Below, one piece after another: positions 42,201 to 51,500 of a stretch of 64,000 bases of DNA. The DNA comes from Histomonas meleagridis (taxonomy: Eukaryota > Parabasalia > Tritrichomonadida > Dientamoebidae). A program made the position numbers and the translations under genes. Where the stretch lies: NCBI GenBank assembly GCA_020186115.1, contig WSYJ01000075.1, positions 558,001-622,000 of the forward strand, given 5' to 3'. Position 1 is the stretch's first letter. Each line of letters starts with the position of its first letter. Below the pieces are notes generated by a model. The model searched no databases. It was not told the origin of the DNA and worked only from the letters and a program-made list of their open reading frames with translations.

Positions 42201-42725
42201 TTTCTCTTTCTTTAAAATTGAAATTAAATCAGAAATGGTGTCTGATAAATTAACAGGGTTTTCACCAATAAGTAATGAACCATTTGTGTGATTAAAAGGA
42301 AAATTTGATTCAACAAATGTTTGGAAATCTTGATAAGTTTTTCCTTCAAACTCTTTATTTTTGAAAGAAACTTCAAAAGGTGGAATGTCATCATTGCATT
42401 CAGTCTTTACAGCAATAAAAGAAGTAAATTTCTTTTGTTCTTTTGGTAAAATTGCAATGAAATATTGAGGTCTTAAGTATTTTCCTGGCCTTTTAGTTTG
42501 AATTAATTGCGGATAGAAATCCAAAGGTACCCTTTTACTTGGTAACTTTTCTCGAAAAATTGGTGTTGATATTGCAAGAAATTCTTTGGAATGATCGATT
42601 TGTAATTTTTTTGATATTTCGCCGACGGTAATGCCTTTGCCTTTGCCATTCAGAACATATGATAGTTCTTGTATAATTGTTGGCTCAGATGGCCTTCCAA
42701 AAGCAATATATTTCCTTTCAGCCAT
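39261..42725 (-). CDS. Rho guanine-nucleotide exchange factor with DH-PH and Kelch repeats
   Basis: The protein has 1154 aa with an ATG start. Residues 1-190 are a divergent N-terminal region that may include a ubiquitin-like or formin-type segment. The DH domain is about 192-372 (NIVAEIQSTEETYLKTLEII at the start, conserved region 3 AFLITPVQRMPRYILFLREL). A PH domain follows at about 380-500. Five or six Kelch repeats (HxMTRVNNSIYIFGG, HSTIYFPDISKLYVFGG, HSATLINQSIYVHGG and so on, about 515-830) should form a beta-propeller. A basic, charged region and a short conserved C-terminal domain close the protein. DH domains load Rho GTPases with GTP; a Rho gene lies 0.9 kb upstream on the same strand. 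Upstream, TACGATA lies directly before the ATG. Confidence 0.9.
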   Translation of the reverse strand: MAERKYIAFGRPSEPTIIQELSYVLNGKGKGITVGEISKKLQIDHSKEFLAISTPIFREKLPSKRVPLDFYPQLIQTKRPGKYLRPQYFIAILPKEQKKFTSFIAVKTECNDDIPPFEVSFKNKEFEGKTYQDFQTFVESNFPFNHTNGSLLIGENPVNLSDTISDLISILKKEKCTFSCILDSKDRSKVNHRANIVAEIQSTEETYLKTLEIITDYWQPKTREQKVFTEAEADLIYRDFPAIINCHQTFLQNLQQRGASYGAMLSDVFIDFSAFFKVSLLYISNYSTIINIILEKSKIKDIDNKLQLLASKNPNEIKGNLQAFLITPVQRMPRYILFLRELLKYTPPSHPDSSMLLTAYTKVEEVTHQIEQASITAENNEKLLTIQFGLVSHFDVLRPSRVLLQSYPIEILKPKQRFGTFYLFNDLILITKEVKGGNQVILDDAPTTFGYVIRPRSHQITVMGYRKIGGKKNIAYSFVLTNKEQHKELINKLSEMKDSIFKDEPDKYFEFFKAENIESIDGSPKLYGHDSISVQNKVFVFGGQTPEGYNSNMIIFNINDSNIKLSTIPTSIPARTCHTMTRVNNSIYIFGGYNENEFLTDFWEYTITDNESTILSNSNLPRTIAGHSTIYFPDISKLYVFGGMNRQKKLMNEMLVFDIKTGNWDKITSKNEPPTPRMNHSATLINQSIYVHGGFLTTNEKEVSSDIYIYDIFNNEWTTPKINGDKVLPRANHKALQVGHYIIFIGGTDSLQVVPPAILDTKQLHYTICNTEFNDYKFLTKFCMDVIGNQFFVYGGYNFVDKEINSNVYYVNYPNFLSSSNRIHHKKIPNKKVRNQTNSTIMVQKSNTIRANGRVNRQRSNLLKPKDQLKQLELLREQLNSDNINIQRTSTAPLIPKIPSATTEISPLQTLPKSESNEMENVNANDENNKDNKPTRVVKRRSKQAPRLTKEDLQQIVEEAKDDEEKKRLQEEEKLVKAPRARRNKDGRPPRKGMNNENIRKSALFSLNPEDFADYNEEEFCKGLNIKFDQSPDFVFQEVVLSRKLLSLWLTKKHNEKMRVEIQNRIENSNNVIDETKSEVFIKLNYNHKCYLQLLSCNTTVEEVKEKFQTKINAKISKLYLSEDQQNEVTDETLSEEIKKFMYKIVSHVTLVAI

Positions 42726-43593
42726 TTTATCGTATTTGATTTGTGTGGGCGGTTTTATTCAATTCTGTAGGTACAGGGTGAATACTTTTTCAATCGCAGT
42801 AGTTTTCAAATGTAAAAATTCAAAAGCTATGCACAGTGAAAAGAAATAATGCTTGAACGAAAACTGTAAGTTGTTTAACCCAACAAACAAATTTTAATGA
42901 TAATTCACAGCTTTGATGAAGAGTTATTTTATTATAAAATATAAAGCGAAGATATTTCTGTATAAAACGAGTGTAGATGTTGTAATGAATAAAACGTTTA
43001 ACTTTTGAATACCAACAATATGTCATTTTTTGACTACATTTTCCACATCACTTGTCCCTGTAAAGCTGTAAAACAATGGTATCGTATCAACTTTTTGATA
43101 ATAATTTTTGATGAAAGATGATCAAAACCGTTATTTATGGAGAAACAAGAAATTTAGACGCATTGTGTATCATTCCACTTTTTTTATTTCAAGAAACTAT
43201 GGCAATCATAAGTGAGAAGATTTCAATTTACTTGATTTATCAAAACTACACACAAGAAAATAATATTTATGTATTTTCAGCGAGATTCAACAACCATAAT
43301 TTTTGTTATCTCAATTTCTTTTTAAATTATCATCATTCATTCTATATTATTAACGAATGCATTACCCAAAGATACACAGAATACAAGTTTGCAACTTCAC
43401 CCAAATTTTTGCTCCATTTCTTCCCTCAAAAAGAATTTAAATTTTTGCCAAACGATATGGGCGACCGCTAACGTATTATCCCACAAAAATTCAGAAAACA
43501 AAATTTTAAATTCTTTGAATTTTCAAATTAATTAAAATAAAATTTTTATAGGTTAATTAACGTTCTTTTATTCTTCTCTGTTATTTTTAAACC
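42726..43593. other. Intergenic between Rho GTPase and RhoGEF
   Basis: The presumed RhoGEF promoter (TACGATA within 12 bp of the ATG and an ACCGCC motif near 42747, minus strand) lies at the left end. The plus-strand frame 43118-43471 has an ATG and 117 codons but low-complexity, Phe/Tyr/Asn-rich content and no relatives, so it is not called. Nothing else was recognised. Confidence 0.45.
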
Positions 43594-44163
43594 TTAGAGA
43601 AGTGTACAAACTGACTTCTTGGGAGGACGAAGAGCCGCAGTTAAGGCCATATCGAAAACCTGTTTAACACCTTCTTGTGTCATAGCTGAACATTCAGCGT
43701 AATCAATTGCCTTAATTTCTTGAGCTTTCTGCTTTCCTTGTTGTGGAGTAATTGGCTTTTGTCCGTTTTGTTCAAGAGCAGCTATTGTATCTTCATCGTT
43801 TCTAAGGTCCTTTTTAGTTCCTACGAGGATGATTTTTGGATCCTTTGTATATTGCTTGAGCTCGGTTAACCATTTAGTCTGAACATTTGTAAGAGAAGTT
43901 GGTTCAACAACGCTGAAACAAACAAGGAAAATATCTGTATTAGTGTAAGAAAGAACACGAATGTTTTCAAGATCTTCCTGACCAGCAGTATCCCAAAGCT
44001 GAAGGTTTACATCTTGACCATTAACTTGAAGCTTAACGACATAATTATCGAAAACAGTTGGAACGTAATCGGGTGGAATCTCTTTCTTTGAGTATGCCCA
44101 AAGGAGGCAAGTCTTACCAACTGCGCCATCTCCAACAACCACTACTTTGATCTTCTGGGCCAT
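43594..44163 (-). CDS. Rho/Rac-family small GTPase
   Basis: The protein has 189 aa with an ATG start. The motifs are GDGAVGKT (P-loop), YVPTVFDNY (Rho effector loop with the Thr that coordinates Mg), DTAGQED (G3), VGTKKDL (G4, TKxD as in Rho), the Rho insert helix region (DEDTIAALEQNGQKPITPQQG) and ECSAMTQEG (G5). A polybasic end is followed by CTLL, a CaaX box favouring geranylgeranylation. Switch 2 reads QEDLENIRVLSY in place of the common QEDYDRLRPLSY, so the usual Tyr-Asp-Arg is altered. Controls actin and membrane dynamics. TCATT at 44170-44174 on the gene strand may be the initiator. The neighbouring RhoGEF is a candidate activator. Confidence 0.95.
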   Translation of the reverse strand: MAQKIKVVVVGDGAVGKTCLLWAYSKKEIPPDYVPTVFDNYVVKLQVNGQDVNLQLWDTAGQEDLENIRVLSYTNTDIFLVCFSVVEPTSLTNVQTKWLTELKQYTKDPKIILVGTKKDLRNDEDTIAALEQNGQKPITPQQGKQKAQEIKAIDYAECSAMTQEGVKQVFDMALTAALRPPKKSVCTLL

Positions 44164-44853
44164 GGAACAAATGAATTTAATTTCAAAGTAGACGGTTTTC
44201 CTTTCAAAAATTTGTTGTCAGCCACGATTGTCCCTAACCTTGGCGAATAGGGAAAAGTGTCAATGTTGTAGTCAAAAAGTGAAAGGCGCAACAGAGCTGT
44301 AGGCGATTAACTGCGATGAACCTTAACTGATATTTTTATCGAACATGTATTTCGTTGAGCAAAATAACCAACAGAAAAAGAATACTCCATAAATAAATTA
44401 ATTGATTGTTGATAAAACATTTACTGTAGTAAACTCATTATTTATTTAATTAATTATTTGCAAAATAAATAAACTATTACAAACTACTTAAAGTATCATC
44501 ACTTTTAAGAGCTTAAAAGTAAAGAAACCAATTCTCATAATGTTTAATAATTTTTAAATTATTACCAAATTTGGTATAAACCATGATTTGATACCATTCA
44601 CGTAACAAAACTAATAAATTCAGAGTGATAAATCAATATTTTTTTGCCTAAAAGTTGTTTTCATTTTTTTTCATTTACAAGTTTCCGTTATTGTATGGTT
44701 TTGAAAAGCAACAAAATATAATGAATAATTATTGATATTTAGATTTTGTTTAGCTATAAAAAATTTAGATCTATTAGTTTGATTCCATTAGATATTTTTT
44801 TAACGTTCTCATTTTATTAAAATAAACTTCAGAATTTTCAAACACATGTCCAA
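44164..44853. other. Divergent intergenic region (Rho / SEY1)
   Basis: Shared 5' region of 690 bp. On the Rho side, the minus strand has TTCACTTTTTGAC and GACACTTTTCCC about 90-120 bp upstream. The remainder is AT-rich. No coding frame was found. Confidence 0.45.
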
Positions 44854-47247
44854 ATGCAACAAATAATCAATGAAGAATCACAGATAACCCCAGAAACAGA
44901 AAACTTTCTTAACCAAATAGGTATTACAAAGGTAGGTGTTAACTACCATATAGTATCAATCATCGGTCCACAAAGCTCAGGCAAATCTACACTTTTAAAT
45001 CACACATTTGGAACAAATTTTCAAACAATGAATGAAGCAACAGGAAGGCAACAAACAACAAAGGGTATTCATGCCTCTTTTGTAGAAAATAAAATTTTGC
45101 TTTTTGATATCGAAGGATCAGATTCAAGAGAAAGAGGTGATGCTGAAGGACTTTTCGAAAGAAAAGCAGCTTTATTTGCATTGGCAATGTCAGAAGTTGT
45201 TATGATTAATATCTTTCATCATGATATTGGTCGGTTCAATGCAAGTACTTTTCCACTATTAAAAACAGTTTTTGAAGTCAACATTCAGTTGTTTTCATCT
45301 TCAGATGAATCCAAATGTCATTTACTTTTTATTATTCGCGATCCAGAAAAAGATCCAAATGTGATTCAATCAGATGTTATAAGAGATCTTGCTGCTGTTT
45401 GGGCTCAAATGACTCTACCATCAAATCTCCGTGGAAAAGCTTTTGAGGATTTCTTCATTTTCCACTTCTTAGCACTTCCTCATTATCGTATTCAACATCA
45501 AGAGTTTTTAGATTCAGTAAAAAGCCTCAGAAATCGATTCCTTAACGAAAACCAAGATGATTATCTTTTCAAAGAACCAACTGGTAAGATTATTCCTGGC
45601 GATGGATTATATCAATATATTTCAAGCGTTTGGGAATCAATCAACGAAAACAAAGAACTGAACCTTCCGTCTCAAAGGAGAACTCTTTCCAATTTCAGAT
45701 GTGAAGAATTTATTGAAGAAGCATATAAATATGTTGAAGAAAGATCCAAATCTGAAATTGAAGAGCCTTTGTCTAATGAAAGTGTTCTTGATGACTTTAA
45801 GAAGATTGCTGGAAGTATTTCCAATTTTGCAATTGATAAGTTCAATCGTCAATCATCTAAATATGTCAAAGAAATTGTAGAAGAAAAACTAGAAATGCTT
45901 AAATCACGAATTGGCGAGTTTTTCTTCAAGCTATATTCATTGAACTGTTCTCTTTTTATCAAGAAAGAGGAAAAAAGTTTTAATGACTTTATTTTAAACG
46001 GTCTCCCAAACCGTTTTAGCGGTTTTGACGGTTGGGAAAGAAAAGCAAGAGAACAATTACAAAAGAGCTGTCAAAAGATACAAGAATTTTTAGCAAATAC
46101 ACTTGTTGAAGGTTATGCTTGGGAATATGATTGGAGTGAGTTTGAAACCTCTAAATCAGAATTCATAACCAAAAAAGTCAATGAACTTGCAGAAGGACTT
46201 GAACTTGAAGTGTTTAACAACCGCAATACTTCTTACCAAAAGGATATAGATGAAGATTTAAATAAAGCGCCTCCAGATATGTGGACAATTCTTCGGAAGA
46301 AGATGCATACCATCATCCAAGAATCTCGCGAAGAAATTGAAGACTGTCTTAAGAAGAATACGATTGACTTGCATTGTACGAATAATATTGATAAGCGATA
46401 TCACAATTCTACAGTTGCACGTGTTCTTAACGCGTCACGATATGTCAAAACGAAGATGAATCTTCGATTTGAAGAGATTTTCAAGCTAGAAAATGGCAAA
46501 ACTCGGAAATGGACTCCAAATGTTGATATTCAAAGCTTGTATGAAGAAGCTCGTGAAAGTGGCCTTAATGTACTTAAGATGTTTTCAGTATGCCAATTAC
46601 GAGAGAAAGGCGAACGTATCCCAGCCAGGGATGCCCTGAGCCAACAAATCATTCATCCCATCAACGTCCAACGGTTAGAGTCCGAATTCAATGAGACGAT
46701 ACAGAAGGAATACGTTAACGCTGTCAGGATTCAAGAATCGTATAAAGTCCGAAATAAGATTCCAATATGGATGATTGTCTTAATCATTATCTTTGGAATT
46801 GATAAATTACGTTTTGCTTATACGCATCCAACTGTTACGTTAATTATATTAATGTTTATTGGTATACTTTTCATATTATATACCAAAGGATATTTAAGTG
46901 AAGTTGCATATCGAACGCGAATATTAATAACAAAGTTTGTCGAGTCAGTGTATAATTTATTCTTCGGAAATAAGAAGCAAAAAGAAGAAGTTCCGCCTTC
47001 AGTACAAAGAAGTTTACAGAACACAACTGTTGTGAGAAGGAAAACTGCAACAAAACGTGTGACGAGGCCTCAAGTTGAATCAGGATCACAGTTAAGTCGT
47101 GCAAATTTGGTGCCGAATGTGAAGACTGCACCGATTGCAAATGAAGAACCTGTACAGAAAAAAACAAAGAAAAGAAAAATGAGCAAAAAGTTCTCGTCTT
47201 ACACTATACGTTCAGACACAAAAAATTTTGGGAAGTTAATCGATTAA
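44854..47247 (+). CDS. SEY1: SEY1/RHD3-type dynamin-like GTPase (ER membrane fusion)
   Basis: The protein has 797 aa from an ATG. The GTPase domain (about residues 30-250) has GPQSSGKST (38-46), switch 1 GRQQTTKGI, G3 DIEGSDSRERGD and the RD motif IIRDPEKD. A long helical middle domain (250-620) is followed near 635-680 by two closely spaced membrane helices (IPIWMIVLIIIFGIDKL, TLIILMFIGILFILYTKGYL) forming a hairpin. The tail is basic. This order is diagnostic of the Sey1p/ROOT HAIR DEFECTIVE 3 family, functional analogues of atlastin that fuse ER tubules homotypically. Length agrees with yeast Sey1p. The gene is intact. Confidence 0.95.
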   Translation: MQQIINEESQITPETENFLNQIGITKVGVNYHIVSIIGPQSSGKSTLLNHTFGTNFQTMNEATGRQQTTKGIHASFVENKILLFDIEGSDSRERGDAEGLFERKAALFALAMSEVVMINIFHHDIGRFNASTFPLLKTVFEVNIQLFSSSDESKCHLLFIIRDPEKDPNVIQSDVIRDLAAVWAQMTLPSNLRGKAFEDFFIFHFLALPHYRIQHQEFLDSVKSLRNRFLNENQDDYLFKEPTGKIIPGDGLYQYISSVWESINENKELNLPSQRRTLSNFRCEEFIEEAYKYVEERSKSEIEEPLSNESVLDDFKKIAGSISNFAIDKFNRQSSKYVKEIVEEKLEMLKSRIGEFFFKLYSLNCSLFIKKEEKSFNDFILNGLPNRFSGFDGWERKAREQLQKSCQKIQEFLANTLVEGYAWEYDWSEFETSKSEFITKKVNELAEGLELEVFNNRNTSYQKDIDEDLNKAPPDMWTILRKKMHTIIQESREEIEDCLKKNTIDLHCTNNIDKRYHNSTVARVLNASRYVKTKMNLRFEEIFKLENGKTRKWTPNVDIQSLYEEARESGLNVLKMFSVCQLREKGERIPARDALSQQIIHPINVQRLESEFNETIQKEYVNAVRIQESYKVRNKIPIWMIVLIIIFGIDKLRFAYTHPTVTLIILMFIGILFILYTKGYLSEVAYRTRILITKFVESVYNLFFGNKKQKEEVPPSVQRSLQNTTVVRRKTATKRVTRPQVESGSQLSRANLVPNVKTAPIANEEPVQKKTKKRKMSKKFSSYTIRSDTKNFGKLID

Positions 47248-47685
47248 TTAGTGATAAATAAAAATTATTTTTATACTGTCAGTTTACGTTTGGATGGAAA
47301 ATAACGAAACTCCTTGAGCTCAATGAAGAGATTTTTCGTGTTTTGTTTTATCGTGTAAAAAAGTGATATAAAACAAGTGAAGTGACATATTTATCATTTG
47401 AAAAAGTGGAAATAAGAATTTTTTTGATATAACGATAGAAAGTCTGACAAATGCACTTTTATGTTTACTGCAAAATGAAAAGGTAAAAATACTTTAAATT
47501 TAAACCAAAACATAAGAACTTCTAATATAAAAAATGAGAGACATTAAAAAATGTTAGTGTTATTGACCTTTTTCTCTAAATTTTCAAAAATCTGTTTTAA
47601 ATTACTTTACTTAATCAGAATGTTGTAATGCTTAGACCTAAAAAAAAAAAAAAGATTTAAAAAGGAATTTGAATCGTTTAATAAC
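47248..47685. other. Convergent intergenic region (SEY1 / NTF2)
   Basis: Contains TAACGATAG at about 47431 and an A-run at 47641-47653. No coding frame. Confidence 0.4.
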
Positions 47686-48081
47686 TTAAACTCCATGTGT
47701 TGAAAATATTTGATTAAGTATAACAAAGCTTCCTTGAACTTGACCAATAAGGAAAATCTCAAGGAAAGCGAGGGTGTTTTCTTCTCCTTGGAACATTGTT
47801 TCACCTTGAACAGAAATCAAAATTGTTCCTGGAACAGATGGTTGTGCGATGAAATTTGTACAAGCTTTCATATTAGAAAGCATTCCTTCGTCCATTAACT
47901 TACTCATAATTTGTTGTTGACCAGAAAATGTTGAATTTTGCATTGTGAAGCAAGATTGGTCGGTATATAATGATTGAAGTTGTGCTCTCTTGTTAACATC
48001 ATTATAAAGACCATAATAAAATTGTGCGAAGTTGCGAGCAATTTCGGTAACTTCATGGAGTGTGTTTTCGAATGGATTCAT
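47686..48081 (-). CDS. Nuclear transport factor 2 (NTF2)
   Basis: The protein has 131 aa with an ATG start, close to the usual length of about 125. It is a single NTF2 fold: FAQFYYGLYNDVNKRAQLQSLY matches the helix that begins the family (FVxxYYxxFDxDRxxLxxLY), followed by SCFTMQNSTFSGQQQIMSKL and the C-terminal strands ILISVQGETMFQG and FVILNQIFSTHG. NTF2 carries Ran-GDP into the nucleus through FxFG nucleoporins. The gene is intact. TCACA at 48091-48095 (gene strand) and an AAAACCGCTA motif at 48122-48138 precede it. Confidence 0.92.
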   Translation of the reverse strand: MNPFENTLHEVTEIARNFAQFYYGLYNDVNKRAQLQSLYTDQSCFTMQNSTFSGQQQIMSKLMDEGMLSNMKACTNFIAQPSVPGTILISVQGETMFQGEENTLAFLEIFLIGQVQGSFVILNQIFSTHGV

Positions 48082-48537
48082 TTATAAAAATGTGAACGAC
48101 CACGACCCTTTATTTGAAATATAGCGGTTTTTGAATGGAAAGCTCACTTTTGAAAATCACGTTGAAATCAAACAAAGTCTTTCAAATAGGGCCGTTTATG
48201 ATTTGCTCGAAAGGAAGACGTTTATGTTTTGTTATTCAGACAAACTCCTCATATTCTCATCATTTATTGTAGGAATTTACTCTAAAACAACGAAGAGAAA
48301 AAGGATTTTTTTTTATGCTTCGAAACATAGACATATCCAAAATAATTAAATTATATCTTTTGCTGGAAGAAGAATTTGAATATTTAAAGATTTAATAACA
48401 TTTCCAGAATGAACTTAATTTCTGCATTTGGGATGATATAAAACTAAAAGAAACTGAAATGATTCCAATCTTGCTATTTCTATAAGTCACTTTTCAAAAA
48501 AATACTTTACACAAAAGGCACTTTTGCTTCCCAAAGA
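48082..48537. promoter_or_regulatory. Divergent promoter region (NTF2 / BEACH giant)
   Basis: TAGCGGTTTTTGAATGG at 48122-48138 is nearly the same as 9080-9096 and as the inverse of 61731-61747, with one T fewer. TCACA at 48091-48095 lies about 10 bp before the NTF2 ATG. On the other side, GGCACTTTTGC lies about 20 bp before the BEACH ATG. The plus frame 48131-48349 is short and unlike any protein. Confidence 0.45.
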
Positions 48538-51500
48538 ATGTTACCAAAGGAAACAACCAGAAGAGAAAAATGTCTTAATACTGCAAAAACAATTTTTAAA
48601 GAAAGAAGCGGCTTTTCACTAAAACTTGATTCTCCAACGGAACAGGAAAAAGAACTTTTAAAACAATTACCTATTGTTGATTACGAAAATATAATCAAAA
48701 CATTGGACACAAAAAAAGTAACTGTTCATATGTTATTGGAAAAACTAGGCTATAGTTATCCATATGATTCTAAAATAATTTCAACTTTTATTAATGAAAA
48801 TGATAATAACATATCCAAGCATCAGATAATTATAATTGGTTACCAACTTTTATCCCTTTGCATGGGTGCTTTTACTCCCAACGACTTTAATTTATTTATG
48901 GAATATTTTCAAAAAGTTATTGATTTGCATAATGAATTTACAGATAAAATTAATTCATATTTCTTGATTCTCTTAACCAAGGCTCTTCAAGATTCACATT
49001 TTGAATGGACCGAAGATTGTTTTGTTTCAGTCATCAAAATGTTTTTAAATAATTCAAGTCTTGATCTATTATTTTTTGATTCTTTAATTGAAACGTTAGA
49101 ACTTATTTTCAGTAATATGTATAGTTTTGAAAAATGCAGAAGTTTATCATTTGATCTTATCTATTCCATTTATTCGAATGAATATCCGATTGTAAAAGGT
49201 GCTTCTGTTGATAAAATACTTACTATAATCCACCCCTTATTACTTAATTTCGATCCCAAGCCATTAAAAGTGTTTGGTTTTTTGACGAAATTTGAGAGCA
49301 AACAAAACACCGAACTTTTTGAGTACATCATTGAAACTTTCTTTTCAAAAGTCAAATCGTCTTTTGAAAACAAAGAAATTGAAATTCACCAATCGAAAAA
49401 ACTTTTTGATGTTCCCGAATGTAAAGATCAAACCTTTGACTTTGAATATATTGACAAAGATATTTTTCATAATAACTTTATAATTCCTAATGAAGTTATC
49501 ATTCATAAGAAGGAACTTTTTTCATTAATACCATATGAAACAAATGAAATAATATCAACACTTAAAACATTTCTTGAACAAATGAATGAAACTAATCTTG
49601 ACTTATTTATTGGTGAAATTAAGAAGAAATTATTCCATAATTCGAATGTACGATATGAAACTATTATAATATTTTTATATTTACTTAATGAGAATCCTCA
49701 ATTACTTCCACATTTAGAAGATTTACTTTTATCGAATATCATTTTTGATCCAGATTTAACAATTTATGGACCATTTGCATTATGTGAATCTAATAAATCT
49801 ATTAATTTAATTCGAGGATTTATAATTTCATTTTTACAAAAGAATGATTATAAATTAATTCTGAATTTCATGTTACAAAATAAAGATAAACATTATTTAA
49901 TAAGTGAAATATTAATGCGTTTACTTATTAAAAAACATATTAATAATGATTTAATAGTACCCGAATTATTTGAACAATTAATTTCGACTTCAGTTTACTT
50001 ACAAAAAATTAATGCATTAGAAAATGTACGGATATCAGTTTTTACATTTTTATTTTATTTACTTAAAGATCCAAAATTACAAATAATTTGTATTCAATCA
50101 CAAACTATTATTAATTTGTTATTAAGGTTTTCATATGAAAAAGGTTTAACGAATATAATATTTGAAGTTTTATATAATTTAATAATGAACATTCAACAAA
50201 ATGATATTAAAAAACTTAAGTTATTAATAAAAGGATTCTTTAATGAAGTTTATAAATGTAAAGAATTAAATAATAAAACATTTGAAGTTGTCACAAAGAT
50301 TATTGAGTTTAGACCATATTATATAACATATTTTTATAAATTTTTGTTTTTAATGATAAAAGAAATAAATGATGAAAATAGAAAACAAATTTATTTCGAA
50401 CGAATTTTAACGATGATAAAGGCTACAATTCAATATAGACATAAAGGATTTACACCAATAATTAATAATTTTATATTTAATACATTAGTACAATTAATTG
50501 ATTATATTACATATGAACAATTATTAAATTTATCAACACGTTCTTATTGTCAAAATAAAAATTCATTGTTTTTGTTTAGAACTCCGATTTTCTTATCATT
50601 ATTTTTGATTAAATATGGAAACACTTCTGAAATCAAAAAAGTTTTAACTAAATTTTTGGATTTAGCTAAAGATTCTGATTATAATTCACGTGTTTTACAT
50701 GACGGTAATATTGATTTAATATTGTTAAGTTATTTTGAAAGTTCTGATCATGTTATTACTTATAAAGGAGTTAATTTCAAGCTTAATTTAGATGAACAAA
50801 TAATAAAAAATATTGTTTTTCCTTTATTACAACAAATATTAACAACAAAATCGAATTATTTAATAGCCAAAAAAGTAAAAAACATAATAATTAATCAAAA
50901 GAACATTTTAATATTAAAATTAATATTAAACATCTTAAATTTAAATTCGATAAAACCTAAACAATTAATACCAATTGGTACACTTAAAACTTATGCAGAA
51001 GTTAAAGGATTTAAAGGAAAAGATTTCTCTGGGTCATTTACTATATCATTTTGGCTTAAACCAGATACTTCTTTATTATTTGAAACAACAAGTGTTATAA
51101 ATTTATTTAATTTTTCAAATGATTCATATTATAATTTCTCAATATTAATGCAAGGTTCATCATTAATAGCAACTTTCGAAAATAATAAATCACGAACATT
51201 AGTACCATTATGTCAAAAATTAACTTCTAATACATGGACACATTTCATTTTAGTCTTTAAGAATGTTTTAACTAACAATAATAACAAAAGTTGTGAAAGA
51301 CCTAAAATATTTGTAATTAAAGACTTCCAACGAATTCATGACGCTGATTTTACTATTATTGATTTTAAGAACACGAAATTAAACTTAAAAATTTCGGGAA
51401 TGAGTCATAATGATAATAATAATAATAAAATATATGAAATTAAAGAAAAGAATAAACAATTTGGAATTATCTCTGATTTTATGTTCTTTGATCATATAAT

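Noticed and set aside
43118-43471. 117-codon plus-strand frame with an ATG between Rho and RhoGEF
   Set aside because: Composition is Phe/Tyr/Asn-rich like translated intergenic DNA, no domain seen, no relative in the window. Could be revisited with expression data.
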